A stretch of DNA of 64,000 bases from Paenibacillus beijingensis (GCF_000961095.1 NZ_CP011058.1:4305501-4369500); one strand, 5' to 3'; positions 18,238-26,976 are shown, numbered from the stretch's first letter. Notes: a model not told the origin generated them from the letters alone. Numbers and translations: made by a program.

Positions 18238-18280
18238 GAGCAGGCAGGAGGAGCGATCCTTCCTGCCCTGTTTTGTCTTT
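18238..18280 (+). terminator. Terminator after typA
   Basis: CAGGCAGGA (18241-18249) pairs with TCCTGCCCTG (18261-18270) with one bulge, followed by TTTTGTCTTTTC. Confidence 0.75.
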
Positions 18281-18299
18281 TCTGTTTTTACCGGTGAAC

Positions 18300-18650
18300 A
18301 GGAGCGTAGCGGGCGAGTTGTTCTGGAGAAGCGGAGCGTTCCCTTTGTTTCATATGATATATAAGTTGAACCAAAGAAACGGACTAGATTAGCGGAGAGG
18401 GCAGATCGTTCTGGAGAACCAGAGCTTATGCTTCCGAAGCGGCTTTTCTACGAAAAGCTTTAAGTTTTCGCCTTTGCAGCCGAATTCTTACCCTGTAGGT
18501 TAAATAAAATAATAGAATTTGGTTGCAACAGCGATCGGAAGAACGATCTGCTCGCGCAAGCGAGCATTTCAAGTCCAAAAGTTTAGTTCAATTTATATAA
18601 CAATTCGGGGACAACAGCGATCGGAGACCCGAACCAGCCGCGCAGCGCCC
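18300..18650. repeat. Nested pair of large intergenic palindromic elements
   Basis: The 480 bp between typA and ylaH hold two copies of one element, one inside the other. The outer copy starts near 18300 with CTGGAGAAGCGGAGCGTTC (18323-18341) and ends with CAACAGCGATCG (18612-18623) followed by GACCCGAACCAGCC. The inner copy (about 18390-18565) begins GGCAGATCGTTCTGGAG and ends CAACAGCGATCG (18526-18537) with AGAACGATCTGC, whose arms pair. The outer copy's own upper helix (TATAAGTTGAAC with GTTCAATTTATA) lies directly outside the inner copy. The same element occurs singly at 51796-51962. No coding potential is seen. Confidence 0.75.
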
Positions 18651-18685
18651 ACTCACAGGATCCCTTCCTTTAGGAGGCTGTCAAG

Positions 18686-18982
18686 ATGCAGCATTGGCTG
18701 AGCGTTCACCCTCTCATATCATATTTGATCATTTTGGGGTGTATTATTTACATCTTTAACAAGGTGTTTCGTCCTCAGAAAAAGCTGCCGATTTTAAAGG
18801 AAATCGCCGTCTATCTTTTCATGGCGCTCGGCTCCGCCGTGCTGCTGCTGCTGCAAATCGATAAGCTGCCCATCATCCAGTGTATGGCCGTTGCCATCGC
18901 GATGATGATGCTGCTGCGGATCCGGCAATTCAAAGACCGCAGAAAACGTACGGCACGAACGCCCAAAGATATGGGTTCATGA
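18686..18982 (+). CDS. ylaH: YlaH-like membrane protein
   Basis: A 98-residue protein with two to three hydrophobic helices (LISYLIILGCIIYIF, IAVYLFMALGSAVLLLL, IIQCMAVAIAMMMLL) and a basic C-terminal tail, matching the YlaH-like family. Its position after typA is the same as ylaG-ylaH in Bacillus subtilis. The ATG follows TAGGAGG at a good distance. Biochemical function is unknown. Here a 480-bp gap with repeat elements separates it from typA, so it may be transcribed on its own. Confidence 0.85.
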   Translation: MQHWLSVHPLISYLIILGCIIYIFNKVFRPQKKLPILKEIAVYLFMALGSAVLLLLQIDKLPIIQCMAVAIAMMMLLRIRQFKDRRKRTARTPKDMGS

Positions 18983-19055
18983 TGGCAGGAAGTCATTAAT
19001 TCGGGCGGAACTTGCATCAGCCGCTAAATAATATGGAATAGTAAAGGTGGAAGAT

Positions 19056-20126
19056 ATGAACTCTGGTACAAATTTGCCTCCGCGTTCGGCCAGACAAGGC
19101 GGACCGAACCGGGGCAATCCGTCCAAAAAACAGGTGAAATCGATGAAATCCGCTTCTCGCGTACGCAGAATATTTTTTAGGCTCATTATGCTTCTTGTAG
19201 TCGGCGCCGCTTGCTTTGCCGGATATTTGTTTTGGAAAACGGGCGATGCGATTAATAACATCAGCGGAGTCGAGACAACCGTACCGGCTTCCGAGTCCGT
19301 CAAAAACAAACCGGTTGCGATGCTGCTCATGGGAGTTGATACGCGCAGCGGTACGGGCGGCAGCCTGAATACCGATGTCCTGATGGTCGCGGCATTTCAT
19401 CCCGATTCGAAGTCCGCGACGGTCGTATCGATACCGCGGGATTCCCGGATTCCGGTGGAAGGTTACCGTCAGCGGAAAGCAAACGGCTATTATGCGGCTT
19501 TTATCAGCAATGCCAAGGACAAAAATTCGAAGCTGACGCAGACGGAAGCGGAACAAATCGCCCGCGATGAGATGAAAAGCATGCTCGGCGACTATTTCGG
19601 CATTGATATCAAATACTCCGCAATCATAAATTTTCAAGGGTTTGCGGATGTCATCGATGCGCTTGGCGGCGTTAATGTAAATGTCGACATGGATATGGAC
19701 TACGACGATCATGCCGGTCAGCCGGGCGGCACGAGCATTCATTTGAAAAAAGGTCCGCAGAAGCTGAATGGGGAAGACGCTCTCGGATACGTGCGATACC
19801 GCAAGTCCAACAACGGCAAAAATCCGTCCAGCGATTTTGACCGCAACCGGCGCCAAAGCGAAGTCGTCGGAGCGATTACCGACGAACTGAAATCGGTGGG
19901 AGGCATTTCCCGTCTCGGATCGGTTATCGGAGCGGTCGGCCACAATATGAAAACCGATATTCCGAAATCCGAAATTCAAAACTTCATGAAGACGTATTTC
20001 GGCATCAGCAAAGAAAATGTTAACTTTATTCCGCTGGAAGGGACATGGAAAAGTCCTTACGTTTATTTGAACGATTCAAGCGTGGAAAAAGCGAAAGCGT
20101 CTCTTCAGGCAAAATTAACCGAATGA
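19056..20126 (+). CDS. LytR-CpsA-Psr (LCP) family cell-wall ligase
   Basis: LCP enzymes transfer anionic polymers such as teichoic acids from undecaprenyl carriers to peptidoglycan. The 356-residue protein has a basic cytoplasmic tail of about 40 residues, one membrane helix (IMLLVVGAACFAGYLF) and an extracellular LCP domain with LLMGVDTRSGTGGSLNTDV, VSIPRDSRIPV and the later DFDRNRRQSEVVGA, the Asp/Arg residues of which bind the pyrophosphate. The ATG at 19056 follows AAAGGTGG; a GTG at 19047 is in frame but overlaps that site. Stand-alone unit between ylaH and the minus-strand ylaJ. Confidence 0.93.
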   Translation: MNSGTNLPPRSARQGGPNRGNPSKKQVKSMKSASRVRRIFFRLIMLLVVGAACFAGYLFWKTGDAINNISGVETTVPASESVKNKPVAMLLMGVDTRSGTGGSLNTDVLMVAAFHPDSKSATVVSIPRDSRIPVEGYRQRKANGYYAAFISNAKDKNSKLTQTEAEQIARDEMKSMLGDYFGIDIKYSAIINFQGFADVIDALGGVNVNVDMDMDYDDHAGQPGGTSIHLKKGPQKLNGEDALGYVRYRKSNNGKNPSSDFDRNRRQSEVVGAITDELKSVGGISRLGSVIGAVGHNMKTDIPKSEIQNFMKTYFGISKENVNFIPLEGTWKSPYVYLNDSSVEKAKASLQAKLTE

Positions 20127-20491
20127 ACGTAGTGCGGCGCGCATAGATATGTTATACTACATCTACGCAAGAGGCTCTCTAACCCCACTCCAAGGAGGTC
20201 ATGCGGATGACCGAACCCTATGCGGCACAATCCGGACATTATTGTCAAGATCGTTTTCAGCATCGATATGCTCTTCCGCATTACGCTATTCGGTCGGCTT
20301 GTCCCCCTGCGTACGGTATCGCCGTGTCCCGCCTTGAGCCGTGTTCGGCCGACAATCCGGCACCGGCTGCGAACGGCCGCACTTTGGCCCTACGTGCGGA
20401 CGGCCTGTCCATGCTTGCGCACTTCCGTTTGCCCAACAATAACCGGTCCGAAAGCTCTGTTAGACAAGCAGGGATTTTTGCGGCCATAAAG
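20127..20491. other. Intergenic stretch with an open frame of doubtful reality
   Basis: Between the LCP gene and the terminator at 20492. A very strong AAGGAGGT at 20192-20199 precedes ATGs at 20201 and 20207, but the open frame there reads through the terminator hairpin into the antisense of ylaJ, has an unusual Arg/Pro/Cys-rich composition, and matches no family I know. It may be a decayed gene that kept its ribosome binding site. No RNA gene or clear promoter is visible. Confidence 0.4.
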
Positions 20492-20523
20492 AAAAAGCCT
20501 GGTGATTGCTCACTAGGCTTTTT
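20492..20523. terminator. Bidirectional terminator
   Basis: AAAAAGCCTGGTGA (20492-20505) pairs with TCACTAGGCTTTTT (20510-20523) around a 4-base loop, with T-runs on both strands. It ends the minus-strand ylaJ. Confidence 0.9.
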
Positions 20524-20538
20524 GCTTACGCGCCGTTT

Positions 20539-21081
20539 CTACAGGTGCTTGTTCGTCTTCGGGTTTTCCCTGTGCTCCGGTTCGGCATTGCGGACGATAT
20601 CACGGGGCATCTGGGGGACAATCCGGCCGATAATGTCCGCCATTTCTTCGGCAAAGCCGGCGATCGGGCGGCCTCTGCGGATATCGGCTCCCATCTCTCT
20701 TAAACGCTGGGCCATATCCATATCGGCGGTTACGGCTGCGTTAACGCCGTACGGATCTTTGCGAAACGCCTCCGCGACGGAATATTTGATTGTTCCTACG
20801 CGGGCGCGGTCCAGCCTCGGGTCCACGTCGATGCCGACAACGGCGGTATTTTGAAACACGACGCAATGTGCTCCCTTTACGCCCTTAACTCGCATTGCGA
20901 GCTGCTCGAGATGGGCCGCCACCTGCCGGGGATCCTTGACTGGTTTGGCGCGAGGCTCCGTTTGCTGCACGTGGACGCCGCTATTATTTTGCGGGGAGGG
21001 TGATGATTCATTTCGAGCGACGGTGCCGCAGCCTGTCGCCGCAAGGCAAACGATCATAACCGGGACCAGCCATTTCAGCAT
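20539..21081 (-). CDS. ylaJ: YhcN/YlaJ family sporulation lipoprotein
   Basis: A 180-residue lipoprotein: signal helix LVPVMIVCLAATGC with lipobox cysteine near residue 17, a linker, then the YhcN/YlaJ domain (HLEQLAMRVKGVKGAHCVVF, NTAVVGIDVDP, IKYSVAEAFRKDPYGVNAAVTAD). Family members are associated with the spore membrane and affect germination. The ATG at 21081 has AGGTGG about 5 bases before it; GTG at 21090 is an alternative. In Bacillus ylaJ and ylaK (PhoH) are co-directional; here ylaJ is inverted relative to phoH, giving a divergent pair with about 115 bp between them. Confidence 0.85.
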   Translation of the reverse strand: MLKWLVPVMIVCLAATGCGTVARNESSPSPQNNSGVHVQQTEPRAKPVKDPRQVAAHLEQLAMRVKGVKGAHCVVFQNTAVVGIDVDPRLDRARVGTIKYSVAEAFRKDPYGVNAAVTADMDMAQRLREMGADIRRGRPIAGFAEEMADIIGRIVPQMPRDIVRNAEPEHRENPKTNKHL

Positions 21082-21197
21082 TGTTGCCACCTGACCTTTC
21101 CAAGAAGCATATGTCTTACCAACTTAGTTTGTCCGCAACCGGATATGGCTATGTATGCCTTACTTCCCGAAATTCAAGGCGCCAGGAGGGCTTCTAG

Positions 21198-22529
21198 ATG
21201 AAAAAAATTTTCGTACTGGACACGAACGTTTTACTCCACGATCCGCAAGCGATTTTCGCTTTTCAGGATAATGTAGTCGTCATACCGGCGGTCGTGCTCG
21301 AAGAGATCGACTCCAAGAAAAGGCTGGCCGACGAGCTCGGCCGCAACGCCCGTTCCGTTTCGAGGCTGCTGGATGGAATGCGCGAGGAAGGGCGGCTGCA
21401 TGAAGGAATTCCGCTGCGCGGCGGCGGCTTGCTCAAAGTCGAGCTGAACCATCGCAGCTTCGTACGGGTGCAGGAGATGTTCGGCGAAATGTCGAACGAC
21501 AACCGCATTTTGGCTGTCGCCCTGAACTACCACCTGGAGGAAAGCGGTAAATCCGAACCGGATCAAGTCGTGCTCGTCAGCAAAGACGTTCTGGTACGAA
21601 TTAAGGCGGATGTGCTCGGTCTGATGGCGCAGGATTATTTGTCCGACCGCGTGGTGGAGCCTTCGGATTTGTATTCCGGCTCTGCGACGTTATTTGTTCA
21701 TCCTTCGGTCATTGACGAATTTTATTCGTACCGGTTTTTGAGCGTAAAAAGCCTTCAGCTGTCCTCAAAGCTCAACCCTAACGAATTTATTATATTGCGC
21801 GATGAAATGGGCACTTCCAAATCGGCGCTGCTTAAGGTCAGCCAGGACGGTGCGCGGCTGGAGCCGCTCTTTTTAAGCAACGACCCCGTCTGGGGCATTA
21901 CGGCGCGCAACGCCCAACAGCGGATGGCGCTCGAGCTGCTGCTTAACGACGACATTCCGCTCGTTACTCTGACCGGCAAGGCGGGAACGGGCAAGACGCT
22001 GCTGGCGCTGGCGGCGGGGCTTCTGAAGACCGAAGACGAGCATAAGTATAAAAAGCTTCTGATCGCGCGTCCGGTCGTCCCGATGGGAAAAGATATAGGC
22101 TATCTGCCCGGCGAGAAAGACGAGAAGCTGAGACCGTGGATGCAGCCTTACTACGATAACTTGGAATATTTGTTCGACACGAAAAAAGCCGGCGATATCG
22201 ACAAAATATTGATGGGGCTCGGAAGCATTCAAATCGAAGCGCTCACCTACATTCGCGGCCGGTCCATCCCGGGACAGTTCATCATTATCGACGAAGCGCA
22301 AAATTTGACCCGCCATGAGGTGAAAACGATCGTCTCGCGGGTCGGAGAGAACAGCAAGATCGTGCTGATGGGCGATCCGGAGCAGATCGACCATCCGTAT
22401 TTGGACTCGATCAGCAACGGGCTGACGCATATTGTCGAGACGTTCAAACAAGAAGGAGTAAGCGGCCACATTACGCTCGAAAAAGGCGAGCGTTCCAAGC
22501 TGGCGCAAATCGCGGCAGATTTACTGTAG
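21198..22529 (+). CDS. phoH: PhoH family protein with PIN domain (PhoH2)
   Basis: A 443-residue fusion of a PIN nuclease-like domain (VLDTNVLLHDP at the start, acidic residues at intervals) and a PhoH RNA-helicase-like ATPase with Walker A LTGKAGTGKTLLALAAG near residues 256-272 and Walker B FIIIDEAQNLT near 360. PhoH2 proteins of this layout are described as RNA helicase/ribonucleases. It corresponds to Bacillus YlaK by order and length. The ATG is 8 bases after AGGAGGG. A hairpin terminator lies about 150 bp downstream. Confidence 0.93.
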   Translation: MKKIFVLDTNVLLHDPQAIFAFQDNVVVIPAVVLEEIDSKKRLADELGRNARSVSRLLDGMREEGRLHEGIPLRGGGLLKVELNHRSFVRVQEMFGEMSNDNRILAVALNYHLEESGKSEPDQVVLVSKDVLVRIKADVLGLMAQDYLSDRVVEPSDLYSGSATLFVHPSVIDEFYSYRFLSVKSLQLSSKLNPNEFIILRDEMGTSKSALLKVSQDGARLEPLFLSNDPVWGITARNAQQRMALELLLNDDIPLVTLTGKAGTGKTLLALAAGLLKTEDEHKYKKLLIARPVVPMGKDIGYLPGEKDEKLRPWMQPYYDNLEYLFDTKKAGDIDKILMGLGSIQIEALTYIRGRSIPGQFIIIDEAQNLTRHEVKTIVSRVGENSKIVLMGDPEQIDHPYLDSISNGLTHIVETFKQEGVSGHITLEKGERSKLAQIAADLL

Positions 22530-22676
22530 CGTCGCATTCCGCTCCATCGTTTCTTCACCCGGCGAGCTGAATTTTCGACTGTTCGCCACTTTCAGATTGT
22601 TTAAGCGACAGAGGCTGTCATAAGCAAGCTATTAACAGCGGTATCAATCAAGGCCTTTAGCTATAAAAAGCGAAAA

Positions 22677-22718
22677 CGAACCGGTCAAGGGGATTTCCTT
22701 GGCCGGTTCGTTCGTTTT
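22677..22718. terminator. Bidirectional terminator after phoH
   Basis: CGAACCGGTCAAGG (22677-22690) pairs with CCTTGGCCGGTTCG (22697-22710), followed by TTCGTTTT; the minus strand also has a T-rich tail, so it can serve the convergent gene at 22825. Nothing else is recognisable in 22530-22824. Confidence 0.8.
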
Positions 22719-22824
22719 AGTACCTAATGCCTGCTTCTTGTAACGCACATCGTCCATAATTCCCCAATTTCATATCTGCAAGAAGGATATTTTTGAAAAA
22801 GAAGCGTCCGTGCATCTTTTCTGT

Positions 22825-23946
22825 CTATAGACTAACGGACAGCTTGATCAGCAAGTTGCCGTCTTCAACTTCCACCGAGACGACCTTCAAAAAAGAAATA
22901 AATTGGCCGGGATAAAATCCGAGATCGAATTCGCTTTCCGTTTGGCGGCGGGTCGTATCCGGCAGCTCCAATCCGTTAAACAACAGCTTATCGATATGAA
23001 ACATCAAGCCGTTTTTCGGTTCGTCCACAACGGAATAATGGCCGCTCACACTAACATTAAGGGAACCCTCTTGTCCCGAAGCGGTTACGGTGCCGTTATC
23101 AAATGTAAAGGTGAAGTTGCGGAAAAGCTCGTTTTGGCTTACCAAAAATTCATTAAGCGCGGTATCGGGCAGCTTCAGCGAATAGGAAAGGCCGTCAGCC
23201 TGCAAATAGCCGGGATTGTCCTGCATCCACTGTGGCAGGTTGTTCATCGCTTCGGCCAGCGCCTTGAAATAACGTTTGACTTCATAGATGCCCGTCGTAT
23301 TCCACAGGTTGCCAAGCTCCTCAATCAGGAGACGGAGCTGCTCGGCGTTCGCGCTGCCGTTCACCTCGGCATCCACCTCGTGTTGGAGGGCGGACAGCCG
23401 CTCCTTCTGGGCAATGAGCGCAGCTGTCAAATCGTTCATCTCACGCTTTTCTTTCTCCTGGTTCTTATAAGCTTTCAATAGCTTGTCATATTGCTTGGCA
23501 TAATCGTCCAGCGTCTGCCTGTCGTTGCCAAACAGCAGCTCGATATAGTCCATCGTCGCGAGCAGATCGTTGAAGGAACGAAATGAGAGCATCGCGCTCA
23601 TCAGCGCGGCATGCTCGCCGGTATAATAACTGCGGAGCACGCGGCCGGCCGTCTCCCGCTGCTTCTCGATGTCCTGCTCCTGCCGGATGAGCTTCTCTTT
23701 GGTGAGCGAAATCGCTTCGTCCAAGCCGCTCCTGCGCGCTTCAATCCGTTCCAGTTCATTATCGATTTCGACGATCGAGAGACTTTTCTCAAGCAGCTTC
23801 CGCATTTCCTCATCGCTCAGGGAGCCGGCTGGGGAAAGGGGGGCTGCAGCGGCGGCGGATAAGAAGCAGCCGCCGACAAGCATAAGACTCAATAACAGCA
23901 TCGGCAGCACGGACGGAAAACGCCGCTTGTCCCTGACAACGGTCAC
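22825..23946 (-). CDS. Secreted coiled-coil protein, PcsB-like N-terminal region
   Basis: Function unknown. The 373-residue product has a basic start, a signal peptide (VLPMLLLSLMLVGGCFLSAAAAA), then a long coiled coil (about 60-200) with IEARRSGLDEAISLTKEKLI and LSALQHEVDAEV, resembling the coiled-coil domain of PcsB/CwlO-type hydrolases and their regulators, and a C-terminal beta-rich domain with no known catalytic motif. I prefer the GTG at 23946, with CAGGAGG about 12 bases upstream, over the ATG at 23982, which has none. No FtsEX genes are adjacent, so a link to hydrolase regulation is only a suggestion. Confidence 0.65.
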   Translation of the reverse strand: MTVVRDKRRFPSVLPMLLLSLMLVGGCFLSAAAAAPLSPAGSLSDEEMRKLLEKSLSIVEIDNELERIEARRSGLDEAISLTKEKLIRQEQDIEKQRETAGRVLRSYYTGEHAALMSAMLSFRSFNDLLATMDYIELLFGNDRQTLDDYAKQYDKLLKAYKNQEKEKREMNDLTAALIAQKERLSALQHEVDAEVNGSANAEQLRLLIEELGNLWNTTGIYEVKRYFKALAEAMNNLPQWMQDNPGYLQADGLSYSLKLPDTALNEFLVSQNELFRNFTFTFDNGTVTASGQEGSLNVSVSGHYSVVDEPKNGLMFHIDKLLFNGLELPDTTRRQTESEFDLGFYPGQFISFLKVVSVEVEDGNLLIKLSVSL

Positions 23947-24096
23947 AGCTTTTGTTCGCCTCCTGAGTATCTGGGATAGCATTAATTTATGCGGACGCTG
24001 CGGTGAATACCACTTTGTGTCCGTTTATCATACCCCGGATGTGCAAGAAAGGGGAAGTATTTTCCGGTTGCTGCGGCAAATTTGGCTGCTTAAACA

Positions 24097-24130
24097 TATA
24101 AAAAAGCCGGGTACCGTCGGTCCCGGCTTA
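24097..24130 (-). terminator. Terminator of the DUF2626 gene
   Basis: Read on the minus strand, AGCCGGG and CCCGGCT form a stem at 24104-24129 followed by TTTTTTAT. Confidence 0.75.
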
Positions 24131-24147
24131 ATTGATATTGCAGCTGC

Positions 24148-24384
24148 TTAGAAAGGCAGGCCCATTCTGAACACCGTCCAATAGGTGAAGCCGAGGAACG
24201 AGAGAACCATGTAGGCCCAAAAGAGAAGGATGTACGTTTTTTCGGTGAAATTCAGGTACCCGAGCAAAAAGAATACGACGGTTTGCACGAAGAACAGCAG
24301 CGACATCTCGGTCAAATCGCCTGCAAATGACATGAGCGCGATGACAAGCGTAAAGAAGCCGAGTACGCGAAACATGCGTGCCAT
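24148..24384 (-). CDS. DUF2626 family membrane protein (YqgY-like)
   Basis: A 78-residue protein with three hydrophobic helices (VLGFFTLVIALMSFAGDL, LLFFVQTVVFFLLGYLNF, YILLFWAYMVLSFLGFTYW), which matches DUF2626 in length and layout. Function unknown. The ATG at 24384 follows AAGGGGATG at a good distance; a longer in-frame start at 24414 is not supported. It stands alone between a minus-strand terminator and the divergent rsfA gene. Confidence 0.8.
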   Translation of the reverse strand: MARMFRVLGFFTLVIALMSFAGDLTEMSLLFFVQTVVFFLLGYLNFTEKTYILLFWAYMVLSFLGFTYWTVFRMGLPF

Positions 24385-24653
24385 GAATTCATCCCCTTCA
24401 TTACCGGTTCCCAATCCATTTCTAAACTACATTATAGCGCCAAGATGCAACTACTGTAAACTGGCGGAAGTTGAAAATAAAGCGTTTTTATAAAAATTGA
24501 TCATCATTCGCCTCACGTTTTCCGCCTGCAGGCGATAACATGTATGAGCCTTCAATAATTTGGATATACAATTTAGTATCCGATAGATTCTATGAACTCT
24601 ACCAAGGGCATAAAAATGAAGTAAGCGCGTTTACGTTAGGAGGTTTTGGTTGC

Positions 24654-25301
24654 ATGACAGCAGTCAGACAGGACGCCTGGAGTCCGGACGACGATTTAAT
24701 TTTGGCCGAAGTGACCTTAAGGCACATTCGCGAGGGCGGCACCCAGCTTGGTGCTTTCGAAGAAGTAGGCGAGCGGATTGGCCGAACTTCGGCGGCGTGC
24801 GGTTTCCGCTGGAACAGCTGTGTCCGCAAACGGTACGAAGAAGCGATTCAGCTCGCGAAACAGCAGAGGCAGAAACGAAATTATATGAAAAAGCAGACCG
24901 CGTCCGCCACTTCGCACGTTTCATCCATTGCCGTCGTCGAGCATGAGGAGCGGACTTTCCGGCACGAGCCGTTAACCGAGGAAAGCTTGTCGGTGGAAGC
25001 GGTGATCCGGTTTCTCCGGCAGTGGAAGACGACCTATCAGGAGCTTCACCGCCATATTAAAGCGCTTGAACGGGATTTAAAGGAAAGAGACGAGCAGCTG
25101 CTCACATTGCGGGAGGAGAACGAGCATCTTTCCAAGGAAGTGAACAACGTCCAGACCGATTACAGGGCGGTGAATGACGACTATAAAACGTTGATTCAAA
25201 TTATGGACCGCGCCCGTCGGTTAACCGTGCTCAGCGAGGAAGAAGAAACGAAGCCGAGGTTCAAAATGGATGCCAACGGCAATCTGGAACGGATCGAATA
25301 G
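24654..25301 (+). CDS. rsfA: RsfA-type prespore transcription factor
   Basis: A 215-residue DNA-binding protein. The N-terminal third is Myb/SANT-like (DAWSPDDDLILAEVTLRHI, FEEVGERIGRTSAACGFRWN), matching the RsfA/YlbO family that tunes the SigF regulon in the forespore. A long coiled coil follows (about 120-195: HIKALERDLKERDEQLLTL). The ATG at 24654 has AGGAGG about 10 bases upstream; the frame is open further but unsupported. A terminator follows at 25313. Its place before panE and bshC resembles the ylbO-ylbP-ylbQ order of Bacillus. Confidence 0.88.
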   Translation: MTAVRQDAWSPDDDLILAEVTLRHIREGGTQLGAFEEVGERIGRTSAACGFRWNSCVRKRYEEAIQLAKQQRQKRNYMKKQTASATSHVSSIAVVEHEERTFRHEPLTEESLSVEAVIRFLRQWKTTYQELHRHIKALERDLKERDEQLLTLREENEHLSKEVNNVQTDYRAVNDDYKTLIQIMDRARRLTVLSEEEETKPRFKMDANGNLERIE

Positions 25302-25312
25302 CAGGGCAAGCG

Positions 25313-25360
25313 AAACATAGCGTGCAGCCGCAGTTGCGGAGGCCGCTATGTTTTTATCTT
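25313..25360 (+). terminator. Terminator after rsfA
   Basis: AAACATAGCG (25313-25322) and CGCTATGTTT (25344-25353) form the outer stem, with CCGCA/TGCGG inside, followed by a T-rich tail. Confidence 0.85.
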
Positions 25361-25459
25361 TTTTTGCCGTTATGACGGCAGCATATGTTCATCGTATTTC
25401 GCTAGCCGGACATAACTTTGCTAAAATAAAAGACAGGCAGGAATGGAGGTGGGGGTCGC

Positions 25460-26455
25460 TTGAGGTTCGTTGTAGTCGGAGGCGGCGCAATCGGGCTGCT
25501 GTATGCGGCCCGCCTCGCATTGTCGGGCTGCGGCGTGCATGTGGTGACGCGCACGGCGCAGCAGGCGGCTATGCTTGCGGGCGAAGGGATACGGTTCATC
25601 TTGGACGGCCGGGAAGCCGTCGCTGCGGTGGAAGCGTCGTCGTCCGAGCGCAGCGGCGCGGACGTGCCGGCTGCGCAGTGGGTGCTCTTGACCGTGAAGC
25701 AAACGTCGTTGGACGCGGCGGCGGCAGATGCGCTGTCCCGCCTGTTAATGCCGGGCGCCGGCCTGATCTGCATGCAAAACGGAATCGGGCATGTCGAGAT
25801 GCTGCAGGAGCGGCTGCCGCATGCGCAGATCTATGCCGCCGTAACGAGCGAAGGGGCGCTGCGGGAAGATGCCGGATCCGTCCGGATGACGGGAAGCGGC
25901 GAGCTCCATTTCGGGCGGGCGCCGCAATCGTTTGCAAACCGGGACATTGCCGGAGCGGAAGGAAGCGGCAAGGAAGCGGGTAATTATGAGCTTGCTCCGC
26001 AGGCTGGCGATAGCGAAAAAATGTTGCTCGGCGCGCTTCGCAAGGCAGGAATCAACGCTTGGCTGTCGAATGACATGGGAAATCGTATCTACCGTAAATT
26101 ATTGATAAACTCGGTCATTAATCCGCTGACAGCGATATATGATGTCGAAAACGGCCGCTTGCCGGAGCATCCTTCCCGGCTGGCGCTGATGCGCGGGCTC
26201 CATGCGGAAGCGGAGGCGGTTTTGATTCGCGCCGGAATGGAACCGGCGTCAGACAGCTGGGAGCGGCTGCTGGAAATATGCATGCTGACTGCTCCCAATA
26301 TTTCATCGATGCTCGGCGATGTCCGCGGCGGCAGATTAACCGAGGTCGATTGGATTAACGGGGGAGTTGTCCGGCTGGCGCGGCGGCTGGGGATGGAGGC
26401 TCCGCTCAATGAAGCGGTTCGGAGAATGGTCCATGCGCTGAAACCCTTGAATTGA
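25460..26455 (+). CDS. panE: 2-dehydropantoate 2-reductase (ketopantoate reductase)
   Basis: Reduces ketopantoate to pantoate with NADPH for pantothenate and CoA synthesis. The 331-residue protein has the dinucleotide-binding start VVVGGGAIGLLYAARLA, the catalytic lysine in LTVKQTSLDAA, QNGIGHVEML, and the C-terminal helical domain with the conserved NRIYRKLLINSVINPLTAI. The start is a TTG with GGAGGTGG upstream. A 40-residue stretch near 155-190 is less conserved. It corresponds to Bacillus ylbQ/panE by position near rsfA and bshC. Confidence 0.93.
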   Translation: MRFVVVGGGAIGLLYAARLALSGCGVHVVTRTAQQAAMLAGEGIRFILDGREAVAAVEASSSERSGADVPAAQWVLLTVKQTSLDAAAADALSRLLMPGAGLICMQNGIGHVEMLQERLPHAQIYAAVTSEGALREDAGSVRMTGSGELHFGRAPQSFANRDIAGAEGSGKEAGNYELAPQAGDSEKMLLGALRKAGINAWLSNDMGNRIYRKLLINSVINPLTAIYDVENGRLPEHPSRLALMRGLHAEAEAVLIRAGMEPASDSWERLLEICMLTAPNISSMLGDVRGGRLTEVDWINGGVVRLARRLGMEAPLNEAVRRMVHALKPLN

Positions 26456-26473
26456 AGAGAGGGGGAAACCCGT

Positions 26474-26869
26474 TTGCAGTGGTTGTGGGAATCAATGAAG
26501 CAAGCCTACGCATTTTTGGCCATCGTGCCTATTATTCCTTTTGCGATCGTTTACTACGGATACGGCGCGCTGATCCGGGACCGCAAAAGAGCGCTTCGTA
26601 CCGCAATGGACGTCACGACATTAATGCTGATCGGCTGCGTCGCAGTGCTTTTTAACCGCCTGTTCTCCAATTCGTTCGGCTTATACGGCATCCTGCTGCT
26701 GATGCTGATCGGCGGCGGCCTGCTGGGCAATCTCCAGTTCCGCAGCAAAGGAGAAGTCGATGTGAAGCGGGTTGTACGCGCGGTGTGGCGCATCGGCTTT
26801 TTTATTATGAGCGTGCTGTATGTGCTGTTAATGTTCGTCGGTCTGTCGAGAACGCTGTTTGCGGTCTGA
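26474..26869 (+). CDS. DUF3397 membrane protein
   Basis: Function unknown. The 131-residue protein has four hydrophobic helices (AIVPIIPFAIVYYGYG, VTTLMLIGCVAVLF, GILLLMLIGGGLLGNL, GFFIMSVLYVLLMFVGL) and fits DUF3397, commonly encoded next to bshC in Bacillales. The start is a TTG at 26474 with GAGGGGGAA upstream, 18 bp after panE, so the two are likely co-transcribed. Confidence 0.75.
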   Translation: MQWLWESMKQAYAFLAIVPIIPFAIVYYGYGALIRDRKRALRTAMDVTTLMLIGCVAVLFNRLFSNSFGLYGILLLMLIGGGLLGNLQFRSKGEVDVKRVVRAVWRIGFFIMSVLYVLLMFVGLSRTLFAV

Positions 26870-26899
26870 CGGGCGATTCATCCGCTGCTTGATTTCGTT

Positions 26900-26929
26900 T
26901 TGACGGTTGCCTTGCTCATTGTGTACAAT
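26900..26929 (+). promoter_or_regulatory. SigA promoter of bshC
   Basis: TTGACG at 26900-26905 and TACAAT at 26924-26929 with an 18-bp spacer, about 48 bp before the bshC start codon. Confidence 0.75.
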
Positions 26930-26976
26930 CAGTTCATGGTTTTGTTCACATTTGCAGGGAGGTTACGGGCTTCGTC

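Noticed and set aside
20201..20854. 217-codon frame starting at 20201
   Set aside because: Crosses a bidirectional terminator and the antisense strand of ylaJ; composition is unlike a protein; only the ribosome binding site is convincing.
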